A stretch of DNA of 64,000 nt from UBA7446 sp965656545. GTDB lineage: Bacteria > Bacteroidota > Bacteroidia > Flavobacteriales > Flavobacteriaceae. The translations under genes were made by a program, and so were the position numbers. Positions 14,741-23,225 of this stretch are shown piece after piece. The stretch lies in contig CBFHKZ010000002.1 of assembly GCA_965656545.1 (NCBI GenBank), positions 255,215 through 319,214 on the forward strand, in the 5' to 3' direction. A model generated the notes under the pieces. That model was given only the letters and a program-made list of their open reading frames with translations, was not told the DNA's origin and searched no databases. Every line of letters starts with the position of its first letter. Positions within the stretch are counted from its first letter, which is position 1.

Positions 14741-15424
14741 ATGAGAGTAATTGCCTTTGCATCTATGCTAATGCTTTTTTTATCATGCGAACAAAATGAT
14801 GTAAGCATCACAATTCCAGATGAAATACCCGTAAATAAAACCGCTGAATACACCGTTACATTTTCCTTTGATTGGAACAAAAACGATTTTCCAACCGATT
14901 ATCCTTCTAACCCACACTTCTCCCCATTGGTAGGCTGGGTACACCAAAAAGGCAATAGCTTTTTTAACACAGGAAAAACGGCTACCGATGGAATTAAAAA
15001 CATGGCTGAGTTTGGAGGTACCACTACCCTAGTTGGTGAACTTCAAGCACTGATTGACGAAAATAAAGGCCTAAAAACCTATGTGGGTAGCGGTCTTAGT
15101 GGTGGTGTTGGCACCATTTCTTTGGATGTCACGGTTAGTAGTGAATTTCCTGCCGTATCCTTAGCAACCATGCTTGCCCCAAGTCCTGATTGGTATATAG
15201 GCTGTGCAAACGTCGACTTAACTGATGCCAATGGCGAATTTGTGGCAACCAAAACAATAAGCGGTGGTGTTTATGATGCAGGAACAGATAATGGCACGAC
15301 ATTTACCGCTGCCAATAGTGTTAGTTCGCCAAGAGAAAACATCAAAATCATTACCCAACCACCACTTGGAAACGGTACAGAAGTTCATGCGTCTATTTGC
15401 AGCATTACATTCACAAAAAAATAA
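14741..15424 (+). CDS. spondin-domain lipoprotein
   Basis: From ATG at 14741 the protein is 227 residues, opening MRVIAFASMLMLFLSC; C16 would be the lipidated cysteine after a signal peptide. The rest is a spondin N-terminal-type domain: YTVTFSFDWNKNDFP, HFSPLVGWVHQKGNSFF, TGIKNMAEFG-like and MLAPSPDW. This fold is found in extracellular proteins. It is a clear paralogue of the T9SS-targeted protein at 37447 (compare GTDNGTTFTAANS with GTDSGTDYTSSNS). In-frame starts at 14696 or 14711 are rejected because they add a charged prefix before the signal peptide. It is convergent with ung, with no gap. The function of bacterial spondin domains is unknown. Confidence 0.85.
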   Translation: MRVIAFASMLMLFLSCEQNDVSITIPDEIPVNKTAEYTVTFSFDWNKNDFPTDYPSNPHFSPLVGWVHQKGNSFFNTGKTATDGIKNMAEFGGTTTLVGELQALIDENKGLKTYVGSGLSGGVGTISLDVTVSSEFPAVSLATMLAPSPDWYIGCANVDLTDANGEFVATKTISGGVYDAGTDNGTTFTAANSVSSPRENIKIITQPPLGNGTEVHASICSITFTKK

Positions 15425-16090
15425 TCACCAATCTATAGTTGATTTTCCCTGTGATTTTAGATAAGCATTCGCTTGGCTGAAGTGTTTGTTGCCAAACCAC
15501 AGTCCCCTGTTGGCACTTAACGGTGATGGATGTCCGGACTCAAGAACCAAGTGCTTCTGCCTATTGATGTGCTTGCCTTTTTGCTTGGCATAATTGCCCC
15601 AAAGCATAAAAACCAAACCCGTTTTGTTTGAAGACAGCTTTTCGATTACGGCATCTGTAAATTTTTCCCACCCTTGTTTTTGATGGCTTCCCGCCTGCCC
15701 TGCCCTAACAGTTAAGGTGGCATTGAGTAACAAGACCCCTTGTGATGCCCACGGCAATAAACTACCAGATGAAGGATATGGCTTTCCCACATCTTGCTGA
15801 AGTTCTTTTAGTATGTTTATCAGCGAAGGAGGATGCGCAATACCTTCTGGAACAGAAAAACACAAACCATGCGCCTGCCCGGAACCGTGATAGGGATCTT
15901 GACCTAATAGCACCACATTAACCGCTTCAAAAGGACATAAATCAAAGGCGTTAAAAATGTCTTTCCCAGGGGGATAACAGCTATATCGCTCATATTCTTG
16001 ACGTACAAATTGAGCTAGTCTATCAAAGTAGGGCGCGGCAATTGTATCCGCCAACTGCCTTTGCCACGATTTTATCAGTCGAACCTTCAT
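15425..16090 (-). CDS. ung: uracil-DNA glycosylase, family 1
   Basis: Removes uracil from DNA in base-excision repair. The 221-residue protein has all family-1 signatures: GQDPYHG at 63-69 with catalytic D65 and H68, GLCFSV at 75-80, LLLNATLTV at 120-128, and the minor-groove loop GHPSPLSA with H187. The start is the only plausible ATG; the mutS2 promoter lies in the 44-bp divergent gap. The gene is monocistronic, and its stop directly abuts the stop of the spondin lipoprotein gene. Confidence 0.97.
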   Translation of the reverse strand: MKVRLIKSWQRQLADTIAAPYFDRLAQFVRQEYERYSCYPPGKDIFNAFDLCPFEAVNVVLLGQDPYHGSGQAHGLCFSVPEGIAHPPSLINILKELQQDVGKPYPSSGSLLPWASQGVLLLNATLTVRAGQAGSHQKQGWEKFTDAVIEKLSSNKTGLVFMLWGNYAKQKGKHINRQKHLVLESGHPSPLSANRGLWFGNKHFSQANAYLKSQGKSTIDW

Positions 16091-16099
16091 TAAAAAAGC

Positions 16100-16107
16100 T
16101 ATTTTTG
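16100..16107 (+). promoter_or_regulatory. -7 box of mutS2 promoter
   Basis: TATTTTTG is a full match to the Bacteroidota -7 consensus TAnnTTTG, 27 bp upstream of the mutS2 ATG. No good -33 TTTG is found at the expected spacing. Confidence 0.55.
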
Positions 16108-16134
16108 TGTTGCCTCAAGGTAGCAAAAATTGGA

Positions 16135-18306
16135 ATGAAAAAAATTGCGCAAAAAGCACTCGATGATTTAGAATTTGGGGTTGTCCTAGAACAAGCCGCC
16201 TTGCGTTGTGCTACAGCACTTGGAAAAGCGCAGATGATGACAACCATACCTTCGAGTGATGTAGGTGAGGTTAAAAAAGCTTTGCTACGCACAAACGAAT
16301 ACGCCATTTCGTTTTCGGAAGAAAAACCCATTCCCAACCACGGCTTTGAAGACGTCAGCGAAGAAGTATCGCTGCTAGACGTAGAAAACAGTAAGATTGA
16401 AGTTGAGGGCTTTCGCAAGCTGCTGCTACTCGTCGATACCGCCAACACGCTCATCACGTTTTTAAAGAAGAACAAAGACCGTTATCCAACGCTGTTTGAA
16501 GCCACTTATGGGCAAGTACCCATCAAAGAAATTCCAAATGAAATAAACCGTGTCGTTGATAAATTTGGTGAAGTAAAAGATCGAGCGTCAGACAACCTTC
16601 ATATCATCCGCAAACAAATGAATACGGTTCGTTCCAAAATAAGTCAAAGTTTTGGCGCGGCATTGAGCACCTATCAAGGTTCTGGATTCTTAGATGACAT
16701 CAGAGAAACGGTTATGGGCAGCAGACGTGTGTTGGCCGTTAAGGCCATGTATCGCCGCAAAGTAAAAGGCGTAATCCACGGCAGTAGTAAAACGGGGAGT
16801 ATTGTGTATATAGAACCACAAACTACCCTAGCCTATACCCAAGAGCTTCAAAACCTTATTTACGACGAAAAAGAAGAAATTGATTTAATCCTGCGTGCGC
16901 TTACCAACTATATGCGCCCCTTTGTAGATGACGTTAACCAATTCGCCAACCTGCTGATTTTAATTGATATGCATGCCGCTAAAGCCTATTACGCCAAGGA
17001 GATGGACGCTGTAATGCCCATACTAAGTGATAAGCAAGAAATTGATGTCAAAAAAGCATACCACCCCCTACTCTATTTAAGCAACAAGAGAAAGAAAAAC
17101 ACCACCTACCCACAAGACGTGCATTTGCATGCTAAAAACAGGATTGTGGTTATATCAGGACCTAATGCAGGTGGAAAGAGCATTACGCTCAAAACGGTTG
17201 GCCTACTGCAATTGATGTTGCAAAGTGGTTTCTTACTTCCCGTGGATGAAAGCAGCCACATGAGTGTATTTGAACGTATACTCACGGATATTGGTGACAA
17301 CCAATCCATAGAAAACGAATTGAGCACCTACAGTTACCGCCTAAAGAACATGCAGCGCTTTTTGAAAAAATGTGATGAAAAAACACTGTTTCTAATTGAC
17401 GAATTTGGAACGGGTTCTGATCCAGAACTGGGTGGTGCATTGGCTGAAATATTCCTTGAAGTATTTTATGAACGCAATGCTTTTGGTGCCATTACCACTC
17501 ACTACTCAAACCTTAAACTGCTGGCCAACGAACTACCGCACATGACCAATGCCAATATGCAATTTGATGGCAGAAGCCTTCAGCCTACCTTTCATTTGGT
17601 GACAGGAGAAGCAGGCAGCTCATTTACTTTTGAGGTAGCCGAGAAAAATGGCATACCCTATAGCCTAATCAACAAGGCAAAAAAGAAAATTGAACGAGGT
17701 AAAGTCCGCTTTGATGCCAGCATAGCCAAGCTACAAAAGGAGCGTGCCAGCATGAGCAAAACCTCTAAAGCAATGCAAGAAGCTTCGGTTAAAAGCAAAA
17801 TGGAAAACGACAAGCTGGAAACGTTGAATGCCAAGGTGAAGCTTAAGCTTGAGCGCTACCAAGAACTCTTTGACCAAGAAAAACGCATGATTGTGCTTGG
17901 TAACAAAGTAAACGATGCGGCAGAACGGTTTTTTATCACAAACAAAAAGCGGCCACTTATATCTGAGCTATTGCAAATTGTAGAGACCGAAAACGCAAAA
18001 CGAAAGCGAAAGACAAATGCAGCACACAAAAAAGAACAACAAGAAAAGCGTGCAATTAAGAAGGAAGTAGTAGCGAAGGTAGAAGTGGTTCGCGAAGAGA
18101 AAAAGAAGCAAAAAGAAACCAAACCAAAAGAAAACTTTCGCCCAAAAGTAAGCTTCCAGATTGGGGACAAAGTGCGTATGTTCGATGGAAAAGCCGTTGG
18201 CACCATAGACACCCTAGAAAAGAAAAAAGCCATCGTTAACTATGGTATTTTTACCACACAGGTAAACGTGGAAGCCCTTGAATTGGTAGAAAGTAGCAAG
18301 AAGTGA
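16135..18306 (+). CDS. mutS2: MutS2-type ATPase lacking an Smr domain
   Basis: From ATG at 16135 the protein is 723 residues; the frame is open further upstream but that part overlaps ung and has no family match. It has the MutS-family core and clamp helices, Walker A GPNAGGKS (342-349), Walker B LFLIDE (418-423) and THYSNLK. A long charged coiled segment (~520-660) follows. The end (IGDKVRMFDGKAVGTIDTL) is a KOW-like region. Classical MutS2 has a C-terminal Smr nuclease domain, which is absent here. MutS2 acts on branched DNA or collided ribosomes in other bacteria; the role here is inferred. Its stop overlaps the GTG of the next gene. Confidence 0.9.
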   Translation: MKKIAQKALDDLEFGVVLEQAALRCATALGKAQMMTTIPSSDVGEVKKALLRTNEYAISFSEEKPIPNHGFEDVSEEVSLLDVENSKIEVEGFRKLLLLVDTANTLITFLKKNKDRYPTLFEATYGQVPIKEIPNEINRVVDKFGEVKDRASDNLHIIRKQMNTVRSKISQSFGAALSTYQGSGFLDDIRETVMGSRRVLAVKAMYRRKVKGVIHGSSKTGSIVYIEPQTTLAYTQELQNLIYDEKEEIDLILRALTNYMRPFVDDVNQFANLLILIDMHAAKAYYAKEMDAVMPILSDKQEIDVKKAYHPLLYLSNKRKKNTTYPQDVHLHAKNRIVVISGPNAGGKSITLKTVGLLQLMLQSGFLLPVDESSHMSVFERILTDIGDNQSIENELSTYSYRLKNMQRFLKKCDEKTLFLIDEFGTGSDPELGGALAEIFLEVFYERNAFGAITTHYSNLKLLANELPHMTNANMQFDGRSLQPTFHLVTGEAGSSFTFEVAEKNGIPYSLINKAKKKIERGKVRFDASIAKLQKERASMSKTSKAMQEASVKSKMENDKLETLNAKVKLKLERYQELFDQEKRMIVLGNKVNDAAERFFITNKKRPLISELLQIVETENAKRKRKTNAAHKKEQQEKRAIKKEVVAKVEVVREEKKKQKETKPKENFRPKVSFQIGDKVRMFDGKAVGTIDTLEKKKAIVNYGIFTTQVNVEALELVESSKK

Positions 18307-18677
18307 AACGCGCCGTTGTCTTTTACGATAGCGACTGCTTGCTATGCAGCAAGAGTGTGCAGTTTGTACTGAAACACGACACACACAAGCACTTTTCATT
18401 TAGCGCCCTGAGCAGCACCTTTTCAAAACCCTACAAGCTGTCTGCTGAAACAGTAGCGGTATTAACACCCAATCAAGAGTTGTTGTCACACCACAAAGCT
18501 GTAAAATACATCATAAAACAACTGCCTAAAGTGAAGTGGATGGTGTTTCTATTTTATATAACCCCAGCGTTTTTACAGAGGTTTGTATATGGGGTGATCG
18601 CTAAAAACAGAAAACACTGGTTTGGTACAACGAGCTGCCTGCTTTCAAACCAGCATACAGAACGGTTTATCGACTAG
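18303..18677 (+). CDS. DCC-family thiol-disulfide oxidoreductase (DUF393)
   Basis: A 124-residue protein opening VVFYDSDCLLC, the DxxCxxC motif (C12, C15) that names the DCC family of thioredoxin-like proteins. The start codon is GTG at 18303 and overlaps the mutS2 TGA, so it is probably translated by coupling. The family is predicted to have disulfide redox activity, but no substrate is known. Its last four bases overlap the convergent transporter gene. Length is normal. Confidence 0.88.
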   Translation: MKRAVVFYDSDCLLCSKSVQFVLKHDTHKHFSFSALSSTFSKPYKLSAETVAVLTPNQELLSHHKAVKYIIKQLPKVKWMVFLFYITPAFLQRFVYGVIAKNRKHWFGTTSCLLSNQHTERFID

Positions 18678-19975
18678 TTCTTGTAGTGGTCGTCCCAGTT
18701 TTTGACTTTGGGCTTTCCAAGTTTACCTAACCATTTGGCGACCATCATGGATACTGATGCATCTCCTGTAACGTTAACTGCCGTACGGCACATATCAAGC
18801 GGCCTGTCTACAGCGAAAATCAAGGCCAAGCCCGCTTCAGGAATACCCGCTTGCGCCAAGACAATTACCAGCATCACCATCCCGGCGCCAGGAACAGCTG
18901 CAGAGCCAATGGAAGCCAGTGTTGCCGTGGCAATAATACCCAATTGTGCACCTAGACTTAAATCCATCCCAAAGGCTTGTGCAATAAACACAGCGGCAAC
19001 GGCTTGATACAGACTAGTACCATCCATATTGATGGTTGCCCCTATGGGCAGCACAAAACTGCTTACATCTTCTTCAACGCCCAAGTGTTCGTGCACACGC
19101 TCCATGGTAACGGGAAGTGTGGCAGCAGACGAGGAGGTAGAAAACGCCAACAACTGTGCTGGTGAAATTCCTTTGAGGAAAAAACCAATTTTCTTTCCTG
19201 TGATAAGGCGTACCAAGATGAGGTAAAACAATAGCATACAAAGCAAGCCCAACAATACCGTTATGGTGTATAAGCCAAGGGCTTTAAACAAATCGGCAGA
19301 TGGTGCTTCAGCAACTAAGGCTGCTAGTAGCGCAAATACGCCATAAGGTGCAGCAATCATGATTAGGTCAATAAGCTTGAGAATAACCTCATTAAGTGCA
19401 TCAAAAAAGTCTTTTACGGCTTGGGATTTCTTTTGCGGAATAAGCACAATGCCTATTCCAAAAAATATGGCAAAGAAAATCACCTGTAGCATATTGCCGT
19501 TGTCTTGCATGGCAGCAAAAATATTGGAGGGCACCATGTCTACCAGTGCCTGTAGTGGGCCTGCTTCCTTTTGTGCGGCTGCAACTGTTTGTTTGGCAGC
19601 TGCATCAGAGGCATAAGCAGAAAGTAGCTCCGTTCGTGTTTCGTCGGAGATGGTATTTCCAGGTTTGATTAGGTTCACAATACTCAAACCAATGGTAACA
19701 GCAGTGAGCGTTGTCAATAAGTATAGACCTATAGTACGACTACCCATGGTGGAAAGTTGTGTAATGTCTTTAAGATCAGAAACCCCTTTGATTAGCGAGG
19801 CCAATATCAAGGGAACAGCAATAAGTTTCAGGACATTAATAAATATGGTACCAAACGGTTTGATCCAATCTACTACTAAATCTTTACCCCATTCAAATTG
19901 ACTGAATATAAACCCAAAGAGCACGCCAAAAAGCATTCCGAGTAGAATTTTCCAATGTAGGGGCAATTTTTTCAT
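18674..19975 (-). CDS. dicarboxylate/amino acid:cation symporter (DAACS family)
   Basis: A 433-residue membrane protein of the GltP/DctA family. The hallmarks are the serine-rich reentrant loop FSTSSSAATLPVT, the NMDGTSLY motif that binds substrate and Na+, and IGSAAVPGAG before the last helices. About eight transmembrane segments plus two hairpins are expected. It imports glutamate, aspartate or C4-dicarboxylates with Na+ or H+; the exact substrate cannot be told. It follows aroC on the same strand with a 3-bp gap, so the two may share a transcript. Confidence 0.93.
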   Translation of the reverse strand: MKKLPLHWKILLGMLFGVLFGFIFSQFEWGKDLVVDWIKPFGTIFINVLKLIAVPLILASLIKGVSDLKDITQLSTMGSRTIGLYLLTTLTAVTIGLSIVNLIKPGNTISDETRTELLSAYASDAAAKQTVAAAQKEAGPLQALVDMVPSNIFAAMQDNGNMLQVIFFAIFFGIGIVLIPQKKSQAVKDFFDALNEVILKLIDLIMIAAPYGVFALLAALVAEAPSADLFKALGLYTITVLLGLLCMLLFYLILVRLITGKKIGFFLKGISPAQLLAFSTSSSAATLPVTMERVHEHLGVEEDVSSFVLPIGATINMDGTSLYQAVAAVFIAQAFGMDLSLGAQLGIIATATLASIGSAAVPGAGMVMLVIVLAQAGIPEAGLALIFAVDRPLDMCRTAVNVTGDASVSMMVAKWLGKLGKPKVKNWDDHYKN

Positions 19976-19978
19976 GTG

Positions 19979-21043
19979 TTAAATTTTAGCGTTTTTATTG
20001 CGAAGACTAAAATCAGCCAATACCAAAGCAGCCATGGCTTCAACTATAGGCACGGCGCGTGGCACCACACAAGGATCGTGTCTCCCCTTGCCTTCCATAA
20101 CAACCTTGTCTCCTTTTTTGTCAATGGTTTCTTGATTCTGCATAATGGTCGCAACAGGCTTAAACGCAACATTAAAATAAATGTCCATGCCGTTGCTAAT
20201 ACCGCCTTGCACACCACCAGAATAGTTGGTTTTGGTAGTACCGTCTTCGTTGTATAAATCGTTGTGTGCGCTTCCTTTTCTTGAGGCACCAGCAAAGCCA
20301 CTTCCGTATTCAAAACCTTTGACGGCATTGATGGAAAGCATGGCCTGTCCAAGGGCTGCGTGTAGCTTGTCAAAAACAGGTTCTCCCAAACCAATGGGAA
20401 CATTTTTAATAACACAAGTTACCACACCACCAACGGTATCCCCTTCTTTGCGAATTTGCTTTATGTAGGTTTCCATTTTGGCAGCCATCGCTGGGTCTGG
20501 ACAACGCACTGGATTGCTTTCTATGGTAGAAAAATCGCTTGTGTTTTGTGGATTTTCAAGAGACAACTCCCCTACTGCTGAAACAAAAGCACGAATGCTA
20601 ACGGGTGCAATAAATTGCTTGGCTATGCTGCCTGCGACCACACGGGCTGCGGTTTCACGTGCCGAACTTCTCCCACCACCGCGGTAATCGCGGATGCCGT
20701 ATTTCTTGTCGTAAACATAATCGGCGTGTGAAGGACGGTAGCTGTCTTTTATGTGGCTGTAATCTTTTGATTTTTGATTGGTATTCACAATGGTAAAACC
20801 AATGGGTGTTCCCGTAGACATGCCTTCAAACACTCCTGAGTGAATGGCAACCGTATCGGGTTCTTTTCGTTGTGTTACGATAGCCGATTGTCCGGGCCTA
20901 CGTCTGTTAAGGTCTTCTTGGATTGCCGCAACATCAATTGCTACACCTGCTGGACAGCCGTCAATAACACCCCCAAGGGCTACACCATGCGACTCGCCAT
21001 AGGTTGTAAGACTAAATATTTTTCCAAAAGAATTTCCTGCCAT
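19979..21043 (-). CDS. aroC: chorismate synthase
   Basis: The last step of the shikimate pathway: EPSP to chorismate, using reduced FMN. The 354-residue protein opens MAGNSFGKIFSLTTYGESHG, the AroC signature 1, with R-rich RRRPGQS, then the second signature GGRSSARETAARVVAG at about residues 122-137, and ends with VPRAVPIVEAMAALVLAD. Length is standard. It is transcribed from the promoter at 21058-21089 and may be co-transcribed with the transporter downstream. In several bacteria the enzyme needs a separate flavin reductase; none is nearby. Confidence 0.97.
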   Translation of the reverse strand: MAGNSFGKIFSLTTYGESHGVALGGVIDGCPAGVAIDVAAIQEDLNRRRPGQSAIVTQRKEPDTVAIHSGVFEGMSTGTPIGFTIVNTNQKSKDYSHIKDSYRPSHADYVYDKKYGIRDYRGGGRSSARETAARVVAGSIAKQFIAPVSIRAFVSAVGELSLENPQNTSDFSTIESNPVRCPDPAMAAKMETYIKQIRKEGDTVGGVVTCVIKNVPIGLGEPVFDKLHAALGQAMLSINAVKGFEYGSGFAGASRKGSAHNDLYNEDGTTKTNYSGGVQGGISNGMDIYFNVAFKPVATIMQNQETIDKKGDKVVMEGKGRHDPCVVPRAVPIVEAMAALVLADFSLRNKNAKI

Positions 21044-21057
21044 TTAAATATTTTTTC

Positions 21058-21088
21058 CAAAAGTACGAATATATACAGTCAACGTAAA
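21058..21088 (-). promoter_or_regulatory. aroC promoter
   Basis: On the minus strand TACTTTTG (21065-21058) matches TAnnTTTG exactly. Nineteen bases upstream is TTTA, one mismatch from TTTG. The box lies 15 bp before the aroC ATG, so the leader is very short. Confidence 0.65.
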
Positions 21089-21160
21089 ACGGCGATTGAG
21101 AATTGTATTTGAATACGCGTACAGGGTTAAAGTAAATGGTCAATTCAAATTCCTTTTTCA

Positions 21161-21168
21161 TAAATTTG
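21161..21168 (+). promoter_or_regulatory. -7 box of TlpA-lipoprotein promoter
   Basis: TAAATTTG is an exact TAnnTTTG match, 17 bp before the ATG at 21186. No clear -33 element. Confidence 0.55.
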
Positions 21169-21185
21169 CTAAAATATTTTTTCCA

Positions 21186-22319
21186 ATGCGAAATCTTTTC
21201 TTAGTTACCCTAATTATTCTTTTTGTTTCATGCCAATCATCTTCTGGAGATTACACCATCAGCATTTCTGCTGACGTTGAAGATGACCACCAAATATTTC
21301 TTGTCAACTTTGATGACGACAACAAACCTAATGTGATTGATACGCTCTTCGTAAAGGAAGGCTTAGCTTCTTACAGTGGATTTGCTGAAGTACCAGATTA
21401 TCAATCGTTATGGGTAAATGGTGTAAGGGGATCTGTACCCCTATTTGTGGAGCCTGGAGAAATTACAGTTGAAATATACAAAGACAGTATTCAAGCTTCT
21501 AAAGTGAGCGGCACAAAAACCAACGTAGCCTTTAAACGCTACATTGATGAAATCAATCCATTGTTTAAGTCTTTTTATGAAATTCAAAACGATATGCGAA
21601 ATGCGATGATTTCGCGTGATAGCTTGGGATACAAAGATTTGGAGGATCAACTTAAAGATATGGAGACCAAGTTTAACAGCTTCCAAATAGATTATACCAA
21701 ATCCAATCCTGACTCCTATGTGTCTGCAATGGTTTTGATACAATTGGTCATGAATAAAGCCATTGAAAACGAAGAGGCTTATGAAATTTACAACGGCTTT
21801 AGTAAAACCATCAAGAAAACAAAATCTGCTGTTAAGATCAATGAGCTTGTAGCGCCAAAAGAAACGGAAAAAACGGAAGAGGAAACGGAAAATGGCGAAG
21901 TTAATGTTGGTGATAAAGCACCTGATTTCGCTGCGCCTAGTCCAAACGAAACGTTTGTTACACTAAACACCTCTCTTGGAAAATTGACCATTTTAGATTT
22001 TTGGGCATCGTGGTGTGGCCCATGCCGCGTTGACAGCCCTAACCTAGTCAAGGTTCATAACGCCTATAAAGACAATGGCTTGGCCATAGTTGGCATTTCT
22101 TTAGACAACAATATGGAGTCTTGGAAAAAAGCCATTGATAATGACAAGCTCGATTGGACGCACGTATCGCATCTTAAGCGTTGGGACGACCCCATTGCTG
22201 CTGCATATGGTGTAAGCTCAATTCCCCAATTATTTCTATTGGATGAAAACGGAACTGTGATTGCCAAAGAACGCCATGCAGAAGATTTTATCCCTATCCT
22301 TAAGCAAATACTGCTTTAA
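21186..22319 (+). CDS. TlpA-like thioredoxin lipoprotein with DUF4369 domain
   Basis: From ATG at 21186 the protein is 377 residues. A signal peptide ends at the lipobox LFVSC (C16), so it is probably anchored in the periplasm. Residues ~24-115 look like a DUF4369 N-terminal domain, residues ~120-220 are helical, and ~243-377 are a TlpA/AhpC-TSA thioredoxin fold with FWASWCGPC (C278, C281). A Glu/Thr-rich linker precedes the thioredoxin part. Such proteins reduce disulfides of exported proteins or cytochrome c apoproteins in Bacteroidota. An open frame upstream to 21096 is rejected as it precedes the signal peptide and the promoter. It lies 24 bp upstream of the acyltransferase gene. Confidence 0.92.
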   Translation: MRNLFLVTLIILFVSCQSSSGDYTISISADVEDDHQIFLVNFDDDNKPNVIDTLFVKEGLASYSGFAEVPDYQSLWVNGVRGSVPLFVEPGEITVEIYKDSIQASKVSGTKTNVAFKRYIDEINPLFKSFYEIQNDMRNAMISRDSLGYKDLEDQLKDMETKFNSFQIDYTKSNPDSYVSAMVLIQLVMNKAIENEEAYEIYNGFSKTIKKTKSAVKINELVAPKETEKTEEETENGEVNVGDKAPDFAAPSPNETFVTLNTSLGKLTILDFWASWCGPCRVDSPNLVKVHNAYKDNGLAIVGISLDNNMESWKKAIDNDKLDWTHVSHLKRWDDPIAAAYGVSSIPQLFLLDENGTVIAKERHAEDFIPILKQILL

Positions 22320-22343
22320 GTAGACCCTTTTATTTAAGGCGCA

Positions 22344-23225
22344 ATGAAGCGACTCATTTTTATCGTTACAGTACCTTTTTTGTTGCTTATTTCATGGTTG
22401 CCATTTTGGATGTTATATGCGTATGCTAACATCCTATACTTTTTGCTTTATCATGTAGCAGGCTATCGGAAAAAGGTGGTGCGCAAGAACATCAAACTCT
22501 CTGGTTTAGCCAAAACAGAAAAAGAAGCATTGGCCATTGAACGCAAATTCTATCACTATTTATGTGATTTGTTTTTAGAAATAATCAAAGTGAGGGGCAT
22601 GTCAAAAAAGACCATGATGCGTCGCTTTAGTATAACCAATCCAGCTTTTTTAGAAAATTACGCCAAAGAAGGCAAATCTGTCTTTGTGATGACAGGGCAC
22701 TATGGGAATTTTGAATGGCTCTTATCATTAGGACATCACACCCCACACACCCCACACGGCATTTATGCCCCACTGCAAAACCCCTATTTTGATAAGTACC
22801 TAAAAAAAGTGCGTTCCCTACACGGATCATATCTCATATCACGAAAAAAGTTTACGGAGCAATTTACAGCCATGCAGCACAAAAAAGAACTAACGGTCAT
22901 TGGGTTCGCAGCAGATCAATCGCCTCAAAACAATAAGAAGAATTACTTCCGTAGCTTTTTTGGTCATGAAGTTCCTGTGTTTACGGGTGCTGAACGTCTT
23001 GGCAAAAGGTTTGATGTTCCTGTGGTAATGGCAAAAATTAGAAGAGTTAAAAGAGGTTATTATGAAACAACGTTTAATCTGTTGGCTGAAAGCCCCAATA
23101 CCCTACCCGATTACGCCATTACAGATATGTTCTACGAACAATTGGAAGCGCTAATAAAAGAAGATCCGTCCCTCTACTTTTGGACACACAACCGCTTTAA
23201 GCTGATGCGACAAAAGCAGCAATAG
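22344..23225 (+). CDS. lysophospholipid/lipid A acyltransferase (LpxL/HtrB family)
   Basis: A 293-residue protein with an N-terminal membrane anchor (LIFIVTVPFLLLISWLPFW) and the acyltransferase motif HYGNFEW, H119 and E124, the HX4E catalytic pair of the LpxL family. Later motifs are FAADQSP and VPVVMAKI. It likely adds a secondary acyl chain to lipid A at the inner membrane, using acyl-ACP. Length is typical. The last 29 bp overlap the 3' end of the convergent glmM gene. Which acyl chain and position cannot be predicted. Confidence 0.92.
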   Translation: MKRLIFIVTVPFLLLISWLPFWMLYAYANILYFLLYHVAGYRKKVVRKNIKLSGLAKTEKEALAIERKFYHYLCDLFLEIIKVRGMSKKTMMRRFSITNPAFLENYAKEGKSVFVMTGHYGNFEWLLSLGHHTPHTPHGIYAPLQNPYFDKYLKKVRSLHGSYLISRKKFTEQFTAMQHKKELTVIGFAADQSPQNNKKNYFRSFFGHEVPVFTGAERLGKRFDVPVVMAKIRRVKRGYYETTFNLLAESPNTLPDYAITDMFYEQLEALIKEDPSLYFWTHNRFKLMRQKQQ

